From: Candidatus Hodarchaeota archaeon
GTDB lineage: Archaea; Asgardarchaeota; Heimdallarchaeia; Hodarchaeales; YT1-057
Reading direction: 5' to 3'
NCBI GenBank assembly: GCA_016839955.1
Contig: JAEOTI010000602.1
Location: forward strand, 1 to 13,562
Length of the DNA: 13,562 bases
The notes beneath the pieces are model-generated. The model ran no database searches and was not told where the DNA came from. It saw only the letters and a list, made by a program, of their open reading frames with translations. Within the stretch, counting starts at the first letter, position 1. Each line of letters begins with the position of its first letter. The position numbers were made by a program, and so were the translations under genes. Below are positions 7,392 to 13,562 of the stretch, one piece after another.

Positions 7392-8396
7392 TTATAATTG
7401 TCTATCAATTGTGTATTGAGCTATGTACTCTAGAAAATCCCGTGCATCTCCTTTTGGAAGAATGCTTAGACTATCTATACTCCTTTTTTGCCATTTCTTC
7501 GCTTCTGAAGTTATGTCGTTGATAACATTCAATTCTTTGTAAATTGAAATCACCTTAGAAATATCGTTAGCGTTCCTATCTTCTCGATTTTTTGTAAAAA
7601 TAGTTGATAAAATCACTTTTTGTTGCTCATTTGCTTTTTCAAGTGCTCTACACAGAAGTAGTGTGATTTTTCCTTCTAAAATATCTCCACCAATTTCTTT
7701 TCCATATTCCTTTTCTTCTCCAACGATGTTTAATACATCATCTTGTAGTTGGAATGCAACCCCAATACCTTTTGAATACTCTTGCAGAGCCTTAAAATGG
7801 TCTTCCGAAGTAACACCACCTATTATTGCCCCCGATAAGATACAAGCTTGAAATAAACTAGCAGTTTTTCCCAATAAGATTTCTACAATAGTTTTTTCAT
7901 CAACAGTATTTGGATCCTTGCTAACTTCGAATTCTAAAACTTGGGCTCGTGTTATAGTAATGAAGCTATTATTTACGAGTTCCAAAATTTTAGTACTTTG
8001 TGATTCATCGAGAATTGAGTAGTTTGAGGCAAGGATTGAATATATAACGCCTAGAAGGTAATCAGTAACTAAAATAGTCATGCCTAAGCCAAATTCAATA
8101 TGCATAGTTGGTTTTCCGCGTCTCATATCAGAATCGTCAACAATATCATCATGAAGCAACGTACCATTATGAAGAAGCTCAAATGCTATTGCAGTTGGCA
8201 TAATTTTCTCAAAATCATCAACACCAAACATTTTAGCAGTAACAAAGACTGCTAGTGGTCTTAACCTTTTACCTCCACGAAGAATATAGTCTTTTAAGAT
8301 AGGAGTAATTTTCGAATCAGTCCAGTTTGAATTATTCAGGGCCTTTTCGAGATTTTTGTCAATCGTTTGTCTAATTTCAAGCATTTTATCTAACAA
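7392..8396 (-). CDS. Trans-isoprenyl diphosphate synthase (GGPP or longer chain)
   Basis: A 334-residue polyprenyl synthetase that condenses isopentenyl diphosphate with an allylic diphosphate. Motifs in order: GGKRLRP (41-47), the first aspartate-rich motif HDDIVDDSDMRRGKPT (82-97; DDxxD at 83-87), GKTASLFQ (176-183), and the second aspartate-rich region FQLQDDVLN (215-223; last position Asn) with GGDILEGKIT (236-245). The fifth residue before the first motif is Gly78. Many archaeal GGPP synthases carry an aromatic residue there to limit chain length, so a longer product such as a quinone side chain is possible, though other residues can form the floor. The start is TTG at 8396, nine bases after GTGAG; an ATG at 8384 would remove four residues. 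GGPP for archaeal ether lipids remains the default role. Confidence 0.92.
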   Translation of the reverse strand: MLDKMLEIRQTIDKNLEKALNNSNWTDSKITPILKDYILRGGKRLRPLAVFVTAKMFGVDDFEKIMPTAIAFELLHNGTLLHDDIVDDSDMRRGKPTMHIEFGLGMTILVTDYLLGVIYSILASNYSILDESQSTKILELVNNSFITITRAQVLEFEVSKDPNTVDEKTIVEILLGKTASLFQACILSGAIIGGVTSEDHFKALQEYSKGIGVAFQLQDDVLNIVGEEKEYGKEIGGDILEGKITLLLCRALEKANEQQKVILSTIFTKNREDRNANDISKVISIYKELNVINDITSEAKKWQKRSIDSLSILPKGDARDFLEYIAQYTIDRQL

Positions 8397-8481
8397 TTAT
8401 ATCAACTCACACGTAATTGATGTAACATTCAAACGATAATGTCTATGTGACGAATATTTACAGAGTTGTAGGCAGAAAGCC

Positions 8482-8497
8482 CCCGGTTTCAACTGGG
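8482..8497 (+). repeat. Left hairpin of the TnpB element, or relic of another element's end
   Basis: CCCGGTT (8482-8488) pairs with AACTGGG (8491-8497), with one G-T pair and a tight TTCA apex. The context AGAAAGCC...GATGACTG resembles the hairpin ends usually found at the 3' side of TnpB elements and their guide-RNA scaffolds. It could therefore be this element's left end or the remnant of a second, deleted copy. Confidence 0.45.
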
Positions 8498-8612
8498 AGA
8501 TGACTGTTGTATTAAAAGTTTGTCTCAAATTTCAAAAGGGTGTCTGTAAGCCTTTTAACCACGAAAAGTTGAATTTAAGATAATCCATGTAATGGCGAGA
8601 GGTTGGTAGACG

Positions 8613-9905
8613 ATGGCTTCCACCCTAGCAAAGAATAATAAGATTGCTACTACGTTGAAAAGCACAAGAACCCGTCGCCAGACCCAATGCTGTCGCGTCT
8701 ATGAGTTAAAAATTAATCGTTCGAAGTTGAATCAAACAAGCCGTGATCATTTACGAAGACTTTTTCTTGAGGCAAAATGGTTCTATAATTGGGTTTTAAG
8801 CCAGTCTGATCCTTTTGCAGTCGATATAAAGATTGGTACAGTTCCGGTAAGAATTGGTGACCGTTTTGAGAATCGTGAGCTGTGTTGTCTCTCTAGTCAG
8901 ATGAAACAAGCGTTAGTCACTCAGATTCAAACAGCAATCAAAACTTTAGCGAAGCTCAAGAAAAAAGGGCAAAAAGTTGGTAGACTTAAATTCAAACGGT
9001 TTATAGGTTGTATTCCTCTCAAACAGTATTTGAAAACCCATCAATTAGACTTAATCTGTCATAGAGTCAAACTTCAGAAACTCAAACAACATCTAAGGGT
9101 GCATGGTTATCAGCAATTTCCAACTGATGCAGAATTCGCGAATGCCCAAGTATTCACCCGACATGGCAATTATTACATTCATATTGTCACTTACCAACCA
9201 CGCTGTTCCCGACCGTGCAATGATGCTCCCCTACACGCGATTAGGATCGATGGGGGACTTCAACAGCAACTCACCTTCTCGAACGGTGTTACTGTTGAGT
9301 ATCGCGTGCCGTTTCCGAAGCGAATTCGACAGCAATACCGCTATTTCAGTAGAAAACGAAAAGGTAGTCGGAATCGCTGGAAAGCCCGACAGAAGCTCGA
9401 AAACCAATTCCGGAAGCTCACGAATATCAAAATCGATATTCGTAATCAACTCGTGGCGTATCTCTGCCGTAATTATGGAATTATTTGTTTTCAGGATGAA
9501 AACCTTAGTGCCTGGCATCGGTTGTGGGGTAAGAAAATGCTCGATCTCTCGCTCGGAGCATTCTTTCGGATTCTCGCAGAACGAACCCGAACTCCGATTG
9601 AAATCGACAGGTTCTTCCCGTCCACACAACACTGTTCGGACTGTAACCACCGTCAAAAACTCACGCTTGATGAACACCGCTATAATTGTCCCGTTTGTGG
9701 ACTCACGCTAGATCGGGACTACAACGCGGCAATTAATCTCCTGTTGGAAGGCTTGAGGACAGCGCCTTTCCACGATCCGGAACAGATCGTTGAGATGCCT
9801 GTGGAGACCAAGACCACTACGCAGCGCATGATGGATGTCTTTGATCGTCTGGCTTACGTTCGCGCAAGTCTCGTCGAGGAAGCAGGAAGTCCCTCAATTC
9901 TTTGA
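8613..9905 (+). CDS. tnpB: TnpB, RNA-guided RuvC endonuclease (IS605 OrfB family)
   Basis: A full-length 430-residue TnpB, the small ancestor-like relative of Cas12 that cuts DNA next to a target-adjacent motif using a guide RNA from the element's right end. Residues 1-27 are a basic extension, about 28-200 the wedge/recognition region, and the RuvC parts follow: RuvC-I IDGGLQQQL (Asp213), RuvC-II ICFQDENLSAW (acid in the QDE triplet, probably Glu296), a zinc finger Cys341/Cys344/Cys359/Cys362, and RuvC-III LDRDYNAAINLL (Asp367/Asp369). All catalytic parts are present, so it looks intact. The end RASLVEEAGSP followed by the stop inside a hairpin is typical of IS1341-like members. GAGAGGT at 8597-8603 is a plausible Shine-Dalgarno. 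Base composition shifts inside the gene: the first part matches the AT-rich host, while the part after about 9200 is much richer in G+C. Confidence 0.95.
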   Translation: MASTLAKNNKIATTLKSTRTRRQTQCCRVYELKINRSKLNQTSRDHLRRLFLEAKWFYNWVLSQSDPFAVDIKIGTVPVRIGDRFENRELCCLSSQMKQALVTQIQTAIKTLAKLKKKGQKVGRLKFKRFIGCIPLKQYLKTHQLDLICHRVKLQKLKQHLRVHGYQQFPTDAEFANAQVFTRHGNYYIHIVTYQPRCSRPCNDAPLHAIRIDGGLQQQLTFSNGVTVEYRVPFPKRIRQQYRYFSRKRKGSRNRWKARQKLENQFRKLTNIKIDIRNQLVAYLCRNYGIICFQDENLSAWHRLWGKKMLDLSLGAFFRILAERTRTPIEIDRFFPSTQHCSDCNHRQKLTLDEHRYNCPVCGLTLDRDYNAAINLLLEGLRTAPFHDPEQIVEMPVETKTTTQRMMDVFDRLAYVRASLVEEAGSPSIL

Positions 9906-9917
9906 GGGGTAGTTCAT
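9760..9917 (+). ncRNA. Predicted TnpB guide-RNA (omega RNA) scaffold, borders approximate
   Basis: In characterised TnpB elements the guide RNA comes from the 3' end of tnpB through the right end and takes its guide from the DNA just outside. Here the 3' end of the gene plus the terminal hairpin at 9891-9908 would be the scaffold, and the guide would be the host bases from about 9918 onward. This is inferred from position and the hairpin; the 5' limit is a guess. Confidence 0.4.
9891..9908 (+). repeat. Right-end hairpin of the TnpB element
   Basis: CCCTCAA (9891-9897) pairs perfectly with TTGAGGG (9902-9908) around the loop TTCT. The tnpB stop codon (9903-9905) lies inside the 3' arm. GGGGTAGTTCATT directly after it fits the right border of IS605-type elements. 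The hairpin should serve in single-strand transposition and as the 3' scaffold stem of the guide RNA. Confidence 0.7.
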
Positions 9918-9926
9918 TTAATTAGA
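9916..9926 (+). promoter_or_regulatory. Possible TATA-like element at the IS right border
   Basis: TTTAATTAG sits at the junction between the element's right end and the host, about 32 bases before the ATG at 9953. If used, the downstream TGT-like gene would be driven from a promoter at or created by the insertion junction. AT-rich words are frequent here, so this is weak. Confidence 0.25.
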
Positions 9927-9952
9927 AAATCATGATGGATAAATGATATCTA

Positions 9953-10828
9953 ATGAGGACATACATAGGTTGGGTTCATGGTTTATGTCCCTGGAAGGAA
10001 TATAACTGGGCCTTTACGTTGCAGGGTTTATGTGTCAACTACTTTGAACTTAGAAAGCATCCAAAAACCCTGAAACACATTCTTAAGAATGGAATTAGAC
10101 CTTATTTAGAATTTGAAGCAGAAATTTTACTTGATTCAGGAGCTTATCCTGCTTGGAAGTCCTCTGCGAGCTTATCTGTAGAAGAGGTCGCTGATTTCTA
10201 TAAAAAGATTGAGGAGAAAGAACCAGACATTCTCAAAGTAAATCTTGATGTTATAGATCAGGATAATGGAGAGCAGCTGTCTTTAAAAAACTACCAATAT
10301 TTGAAACAATGTGGTTTAACCGTTTTGCCCGTGATTCATATAGGTGAATCAGTTGAAAGTTATCCTGAGAGCAGCTGGCTAGGAGTTGGAGGAGCTGTTC
10401 CGGTCATTCGTACAATTAGAGGTAAACGTCACTTTCTTGAATTTATAAATAGTATAAAAAGAAAGAGAAATTGTAAAATTCATATTTTTGGGGTGGCAGG
10501 CCCAACAATGATCCCAGCACTAGAAATTTTAGGAGTAGACAGTGGAGATTGGATGGGTTGGCGAATTTCAGCTAGCATGGGCTCAGTACAGCTCCCAACA
10601 AGGCAAGTCCATATTACGTCACGAGATGCAAATAAATGGTCAAAAAAGATCAGAGAAGCAGAAATAGAAGAATATATTCAACCTTCTCCTTTTACTCTAA
10701 AAGAGCTTAAACAAAGTTTTGTTGCTCGCGCTTTGTTTAATCTCTGGATTTGCCAAGAATGTGCTCATGGAACTTTTAGTATAACGAATAACTGGACAAA
10801 AATGGCACAGGAAGTTCTTGCATCCTAG
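9953..10828 (+). CDS. Small stand-alone TGT/DpdA-like TIM-barrel protein
   Basis: This 291-residue protein looks like the catalytic barrel of the tRNA-guanine transglycosylase superfamily, closest in style to the phage/DpdA-like branch. Visible landmarks are LLDSGAYPAW (59-68; Asp61 matches the conserved first aspartate of DSGGxQ), VNLDVID (96-102), VLPVIHIG (124-131), WLGVGGAVP (142-150), KIHIFGVAGP (175-184) and GVDSGDWMGWR (194-204; Asp196 or Asp199 near the nucleophile position). These enzymes swap a base for a 7-deazaguanine in tRNA or, for DpdA, in DNA. It lacks a PUA domain. Near the C-terminus CQECAH (268-272 region) hints at a partial metal site rather than the classic TGT zinc set. 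No preQ0 synthesis or DNA-processing genes are visible nearby. The start is the first ATG after an in-frame stop, without an obvious Shine-Dalgarno. Substrate unknown. Confidence 0.65.
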   Translation: MRTYIGWVHGLCPWKEYNWAFTLQGLCVNYFELRKHPKTLKHILKNGIRPYLEFEAEILLDSGAYPAWKSSASLSVEEVADFYKKIEEKEPDILKVNLDVIDQDNGEQLSLKNYQYLKQCGLTVLPVIHIGESVESYPESSWLGVGGAVPVIRTIRGKRHFLEFINSIKRKRNCKIHIFGVAGPTMIPALEILGVDSGDWMGWRISASMGSVQLPTRQVHITSRDANKWSKKIREAEIEEYIQPSPFTLKELKQSFVARALFNLWICQECAHGTFSITNNWTKMAQEVLAS

Positions 10829-10947
10829 AGACTTAATTCATCAGAGGATAGGGGACAACAACCAAAAATAATTTTTAAAAAACCTTTTCTTCTAAAAGAT
10901 CAATTATTCTCGCTGAAAGGTCTTGAAAAGTTACTTTAATAATTCAG

Positions 10948-10954
10948 TATAAAT
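10948..10954 (+). promoter_or_regulatory. Candidate TATA box of the pilin operon
   Basis: TATAAAT lies 40 bases before the ATG at 10994, so transcription would begin near 10975. That leaves a leader of about 18 bases carrying GTGAG at 10985-10989, five bases before the start codon. The spacing and the Shine-Dalgarno agree, making this the most coherent promoter in the window. Confidence 0.5.
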
Positions 10955-10993
10955 CAAAGAAGAATATAGTTGAATGGCCCAACGTGAGTTAAA

Positions 10994-11956
10994 ATGATTC
11001 ACAAGATGTTCATGCTATTAAAAAGAAGATTTCTTGAACGTCGTGCAGTTTCTCCAGTTCTTGCAACTATAATAATCTTTGCAATTATAATAGTGGGGAT
11101 TATGATCGCAGTTGTACAAGTAATGCCAGAAATTGAACGTATGAAAGCAAGGTCAACAATTGAATCTGTGGAATCAGGATTTCTTGAACTTGATGAAGCA
11201 ATTCTTGAATTAATTGCAGAGGGATCCTATGGTTCTGGAAGCTCACTGACAGGATCATCACGTATTGTTTCTATTCATACTCCACAAGGAACAATCGGAG
11301 TTGAATCAGGATTAAGGTTCAATATGTGGTTTCTGGATGATTTAAACCAAAAAATAGAATTTGAAAATGAAACTACATCTTTCATTGAGAATGTAATTTA
11401 TCGAGAACAAATGGGACAAGTTGATTACCAAATTAACACGAATTATAAATTTCTGCCTGCTGGAAAAACACGATATTTAACTGGAACTAGCCCTGATACA
11501 AAAAGAGACCATGTATTAGTTTCTGGCTTCTTTTCGGGTCAGTCTACAGAAGATATGTCTCCAACAAATCTTACCCTCTCCAGGGAGGAAAAAGGTGGTA
11601 TTCAACACATTTCGCTAGATTATCGCATTAGAATAAGAATCTCATATGAGTCTGAAATTAAGCCAACATTACGATTCGATGTAATCCTAATCAAATTGAT
11701 TGGTGATTCTAGTCAAAGTACTCGACAGTACGAGCGTGTGAAAACGCTCAAGGCCCAAATTATATCGAATATGAAACCAATACTTTATAATTCCTCAGTA
11801 ATTACTTCAAGCTCGATTAGTCTTCGTTGGAGTTCACTTACAGGTGCTTCAGTTACAGGAACAGAAGTTTGGAGTAGTTCTCGGATTCCAGGGCTTCCAA
11901 TTTCATCCTTGTCTCTTGAAGTTCGCCCAGTAATCTTTGAAGTAATGATTTCTTAG
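10994..11956 (+). CDS. Archaeal type IV pilin-like protein (class III signal peptide)
   Basis: A 320-residue secreted filament or pseudopilin-type protein. The N-terminus is a class III signal peptide: a basic stretch with ERRAVSPVLAT (15-25) followed by a 20-25-residue hydrophobic helix to about Met44. Cleavage by PibD/EppA would fall after Ala18, leaving a mature start VSPVLA, the form common in archaeal adhesion pilins. The rest (about 50-320) is an extended, Ser/Thr-rich, probably beta-strand domain with no recognised family; it is longer than most archaeal pilins. The start has GTGAG five bases upstream. It is followed after 22 bases by a second pilin-like gene and then a pilus ATPase, which supports a role as a major or adhesive subunit. 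Confidence 0.8.
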   Translation: MIHKMFMLLKRRFLERRAVSPVLATIIIFAIIIVGIMIAVVQVMPEIERMKARSTIESVESGFLELDEAILELIAEGSYGSGSSLTGSSRIVSIHTPQGTIGVESGLRFNMWFLDDLNQKIEFENETTSFIENVIYREQMGQVDYQINTNYKFLPAGKTRYLTGTSPDTKRDHVLVSGFFSGQSTEDMSPTNLTLSREEKGGIQHISLDYRIRIRISYESEIKPTLRFDVILIKLIGDSSQSTRQYERVKTLKAQIISNMKPILYNSSVITSSSISLRWSSLTGASVTGTEVWSSSRIPGLPISSLSLEVRPVIFEVMIS

Positions 11957-11978
11957 CGTAAAGCAAGAGCATTATGGG

Positions 11979-12524
11979 TTGACTAATTTGAAAAGAACAA
12001 AGTGTATTAGAAAAAGAAATTTTCACCAAAAATTGAAGAATCGTCGTGGTCAAGCCCAGTATTTGACAGTTATGCTTCTATTTAGCCTAGGTCTAGTTAT
12101 GGTTGTTGGTGTGAACTTTCTCTTTGAGGAATTAACTGATTCTGTGCAAGATAATGTTGCTCGAGATAAATTGATTTCTATTGTGAATACAGTTGAAGAT
12201 AAGATTTTTCAAGCAATAGACATAGGTCAACAAACCGGAAATGACGTCATTGTCCAGATGAAAATTGATTTACCAATTTCGATTGGTTCTGTGTATCATT
12301 ATGAGATCCTTCTGAGCAATACGACTTTCTCAGATTGGTCATTAGTTGGACATGTAATTGATTCCACTACAACAATCGAATTCAGCACAAATTTCCGTAT
12401 TAATGGGGAAATTTTAATCATGGGAGGAAGTTTTATGAGTACATCTTCAAATCACTGGATTATCTTTCGTTCTGGAGTTCATTCACCATTCACGAAAGAT
12501 TTTTGCCAATTAATCGATGAATAA
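11979..12524 (+). CDS. Small pilin-like protein, second subunit
   Basis: A 181-residue protein with a long basic leader (Lys/Arg-rich residues 5-23), the sequence NRRGQAQYLTVM (21-32) and a hydrophobic helix to about Phe49. This is a class III signal peptide with cleavage expected after Gly24. The remaining 130 residues look like a small beta-rich outer domain and are not recognised. The start must be TTG: 11979, or 11988, which has a weak GGTTGA five bases before it; no ATG precedes the hydrophobic helix in frame. It begins 22 bases after the first pilin gene, so the two are probably one transcript. A minor pilin or tip/initiation subunit is likely. Confidence 0.75.
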   Translation: MTNLKRTKCIRKRNFHQKLKNRRGQAQYLTVMLLFSLGLVMVVGVNFLFEELTDSVQDNVARDKLISIVNTVEDKIFQAIDIGQQTGNDVIVQMKIDLPISIGSVYHYEILLSNTTFSDWSLVGHVIDSTTTIEFSTNFRINGEILIMGGSFMSTSSNHWIIFRSGVHSPFTKDFCQLIDE

Positions 12525-12750
12525 TCATCATACTCGAAAATCTAAAAATTGAGTGTAAGAATCCTTACTTGTAGATTTACATTTCACAAGAATCAATATT
12601 TATATTAGATAAATCAAAACTAACTTGAGAGTTTAATGTCAAAGGACTTAATCTACTAAGAAGAATCTAGCAACACGTTGGTCTTGATTCACGAATACAA
12701 TATTACTCAAAGACAAACATGTAGTATTATCAAAGTAATGGTGAAATTCT
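12525..12750 (+). other. Gap within the pilus locus with a possible promoter
   Basis: No gene is seen in this 226-base gap. It holds a short hairpin (GTAAG at 12555-12559 with CTTAC at 12564-12568, loop AATC), not followed by a T run. A TATA-like TTTATATTA lies around 12598-12606 and would give a leader of about 120 bases. The ATPase gene may thus have its own promoter apart from the pilins. Confidence 0.35.
12740..12744 (+). promoter_or_regulatory. Shine-Dalgarno GGTGA of the pilus ATPase gene
   Basis: GGTGA lies six bases before the ATG at 12751. An in-frame stop (TGA at 12742-12744) overlaps it, so translation cannot start further upstream in this frame. Confidence 0.6.
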
Positions 12751-13562
12751 ATGGCTATAGGTGGACAAAGTTCATCGTTAATACGAGAAACATACCCCTT
12801 AATACCTCCATTCGCATATGCGTTAATTCAATCTGACCCTGAGACACAAGAAATAAAGTACACTGTTGTTGAAGTTCCTTTAAACTCAAAGGAAGAAGAA
12901 TATGCGAAGATGATCTCCGATCTTTTAATAGAAGAGATAGATGTCGATTTTGAGATATTTAAAGATAGAGAAAAAGCAAATGACTACTTACGTTCCAAAA
13001 TCATGGAAATTGTAAAAAAATTTGGAATAAAAGTTGATGAGAAAGGCTTTGATAAAATTCTTTACCACCTTCAAACAGAATTTCTAGGATTCGGTAAAAT
13101 TGAACCTCTTCTTCGAGACCACTCAATTGAGGATATTTCATGTGATGGAGCTGAAATTTCTGTTTATGTATGGCATCGGCTTCATGAAAGTATCCCAACA
13201 AACATTTCATTTGCTACTCATACTGAACTAGATTCATTTGTAATCAAACTTGCTCAGCGAGCAGGCCGGCATATTTCTGTTGCTAATCCTCTTCTTGATG
13301 CAGCATTACCTGATGGATCTCGAATACAACTATCATTGGGCAAAGAAGTTACCATGAAAGGATCTACATTCACTATCCGAAAATTCAGATCTGATCCTAT
13401 GACGATTTGTGATATGGTCTCTTTTAACACAGTAGATGAGCAGGTTGCCGCTTTTGCCTGGTTTGCATTAGAATATAGAAAATCTATATTAATCGCGGGA
13501 GGAACAGCGGCTGGAAAAACCTCAATGTTAAATAGTTTAGCAATGCTTATTCGTCCTGGTGC
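12751..13562 (+). CDS. Archaeal type IV pilus / type II secretion ATPase, partial (GspE/TadA/ArlI-like)
   Basis: The first 270 codons of a gene that runs off the window. The protein is a cytoplasmic hexameric ATPase that powers filament assembly. Residues about 13-25 (ETYPLIPPFAYAL) match the N-terminal segment of archaeal pilus ATPases. Residues about 100-215 form the N2 domain with FLGFGKIEPLLRDHSIEDIS (111-130), then PLLDAALPDGSRIQLSL (180-196) and FTIRKF (207-212). The Walker A loop GGTAAGKTS (250-258) is complete with Lys256. The Walker B, Asp and His boxes lie beyond the end. Two pilin-like genes directly upstream argue for an adhesion-type pilus rather than an archaellum. A TadC-like membrane protein is expected next. 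Confidence 0.92.
   Translation, partial: MAIGGQSSSLIRETYPLIPPFAYALIQSDPETQEIKYTVVEVPLNSKEEEYAKMISDLLIEEIDVDFEIFKDREKANDYLRSKIMEIVKKFGIKVDEKGFDKILYHLQTEFLGFGKIEPLLRDHSIEDISCDGAEISVYVWHRLHESIPTNISFATHTELDSFVIKLAQRAGRHISVANPLLDAALPDGSRIQLSLGKEVTMKGSTFTIRKFRSDPMTICDMVSFNTVDEQVAAFAWFALEYRKSILIAGGTAAGKTSMLNSLAMLIRPG

Larger units (their letters stand above)
8471..9917 (+). mobile_element. TnpB-only IS200/IS605-type (IS1341-like) element
   Basis: A single tnpB gene is flanked by subterminal hairpins and has no tnpA (HUH transposase) beside it, so the element would need a helper in trans. The right end is set by a hairpin overlapping the tnpB stop codon, followed by GGGGTAGTTCATT, a layout usual for these elements. 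The left end is less certain: a hairpin at 8482-8497 marks it approximately. The element lies between two divergently oriented host genes and its 3' half is clearly richer in G+C than the neighbours. Exact borders and the target motif cannot be fixed without an empty site. Confidence 0.6.

Noticed and set aside
8536..8558. AAAAGG...CCTTTT hairpin upstream of tnpB
   Set aside because: Only a six-base stem with an 11-base loop in AT-rich DNA; no reason to assign a function.
9231..9677. Minus-strand open frame of 148 codons inside tnpB
   Set aside because: Antisense shadow of the RuvC and zinc-finger coding region; the same low stop density explains it.
9103..9711. Plus-strand open frame of 202 codons inside tnpB
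   Set aside because: It lies wholly within the well-supported tnpB frame, has no recognisable motif, and is open because this part of tnpB is G+C-rich with few stops.
9953..10828. Ordinary archaeosine TGT (ArcTGT) for tRNA position 15
   Set aside because: Far too short, lacks the PUA and C1/C2 domains of ArcTGT and lacks the usual zinc-binding set.
11853..12053. Minus-strand open frame across the pilin gene junction
   Set aside because: Overlaps both pilin genes and translates to an unremarkable peptide.
13001..13210. Minus-strand open frame inside the pilus ATPase gene
   Set aside because: Antisense to the conserved N2 domain coding region.
1..13562. tRNA, rRNA or CRISPR array
   Set aside because: No cloverleaf-like arrangement with a T-loop, no rRNA segment and no regularly spaced repeats were seen on reading through; a tRNAscan or CRISPR search was not possible here.

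Overview
This is an AT-rich archaeal window, most of it near one-third G+C. The archaeal assignment is firm. It rests on a RIO2-type kinase with an N-terminal winged helix, a DUF460 RNase H-fold protein (an archaeal family), two pilin-like proteins with class III (PibD/EppA-type) signal peptides, and an archaeal-type pilus ATPase. A longin-like protein at the left, perhaps with a gelsolin-like tail, points tentatively to an Asgard archaeon. That last step is inference.

Layout. Bases 1-787 hold no convincing gene: very AT-rich DNA with a possible gene relic, a 12-bp palindrome and a 12-bp tandem repeat. A longin-like gene (788-1537, +) meets the two-subunit class I fumarase operon (3119-1589, -) tail to tail. 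After a divergent promoter region comes a RecA/KaiC-like protein with a broken P-loop (3386-4150, +). Its stop codon overlaps that of the DUF460 gene. DUF460, RIO2 and a polyprenyl diphosphate synthase (6348-4147, 7342-6428, 8396-7392) form a minus-strand gene train. A TnpB-only IS200/IS605-type (IS1341-like) element sits at about 8470-9917. It lies between the prenyl synthase and a small stand-alone TGT/DpdA-like protein (9953-10828, +), which starts about 36 bases after the element's right end. The right part is a pilus locus: two pilin-like genes (10994-11956 and 11979-12524) and the start of a GspE/TadA/ArlI-type ATPase gene (12751 to beyond the window end).

How the genes relate. Fumarase serves central carbon metabolism, the prenyl synthase makes isoprenoid chains for lipids or quinones, and RIO2 belongs to small-subunit ribosome maturation. 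The pilin pair and ATPase should assemble a surface filament; a TadC-like membrane platform would be expected just past the window. The most unusual gene is the TGT-like enzyme beside the TnpB element: it keeps the TGT aspartate motif but lacks the usual length and any visible 7-deazaguanine partner genes. Second are the longin-like protein and the KaiC-like protein that lost its P-loop lysine.
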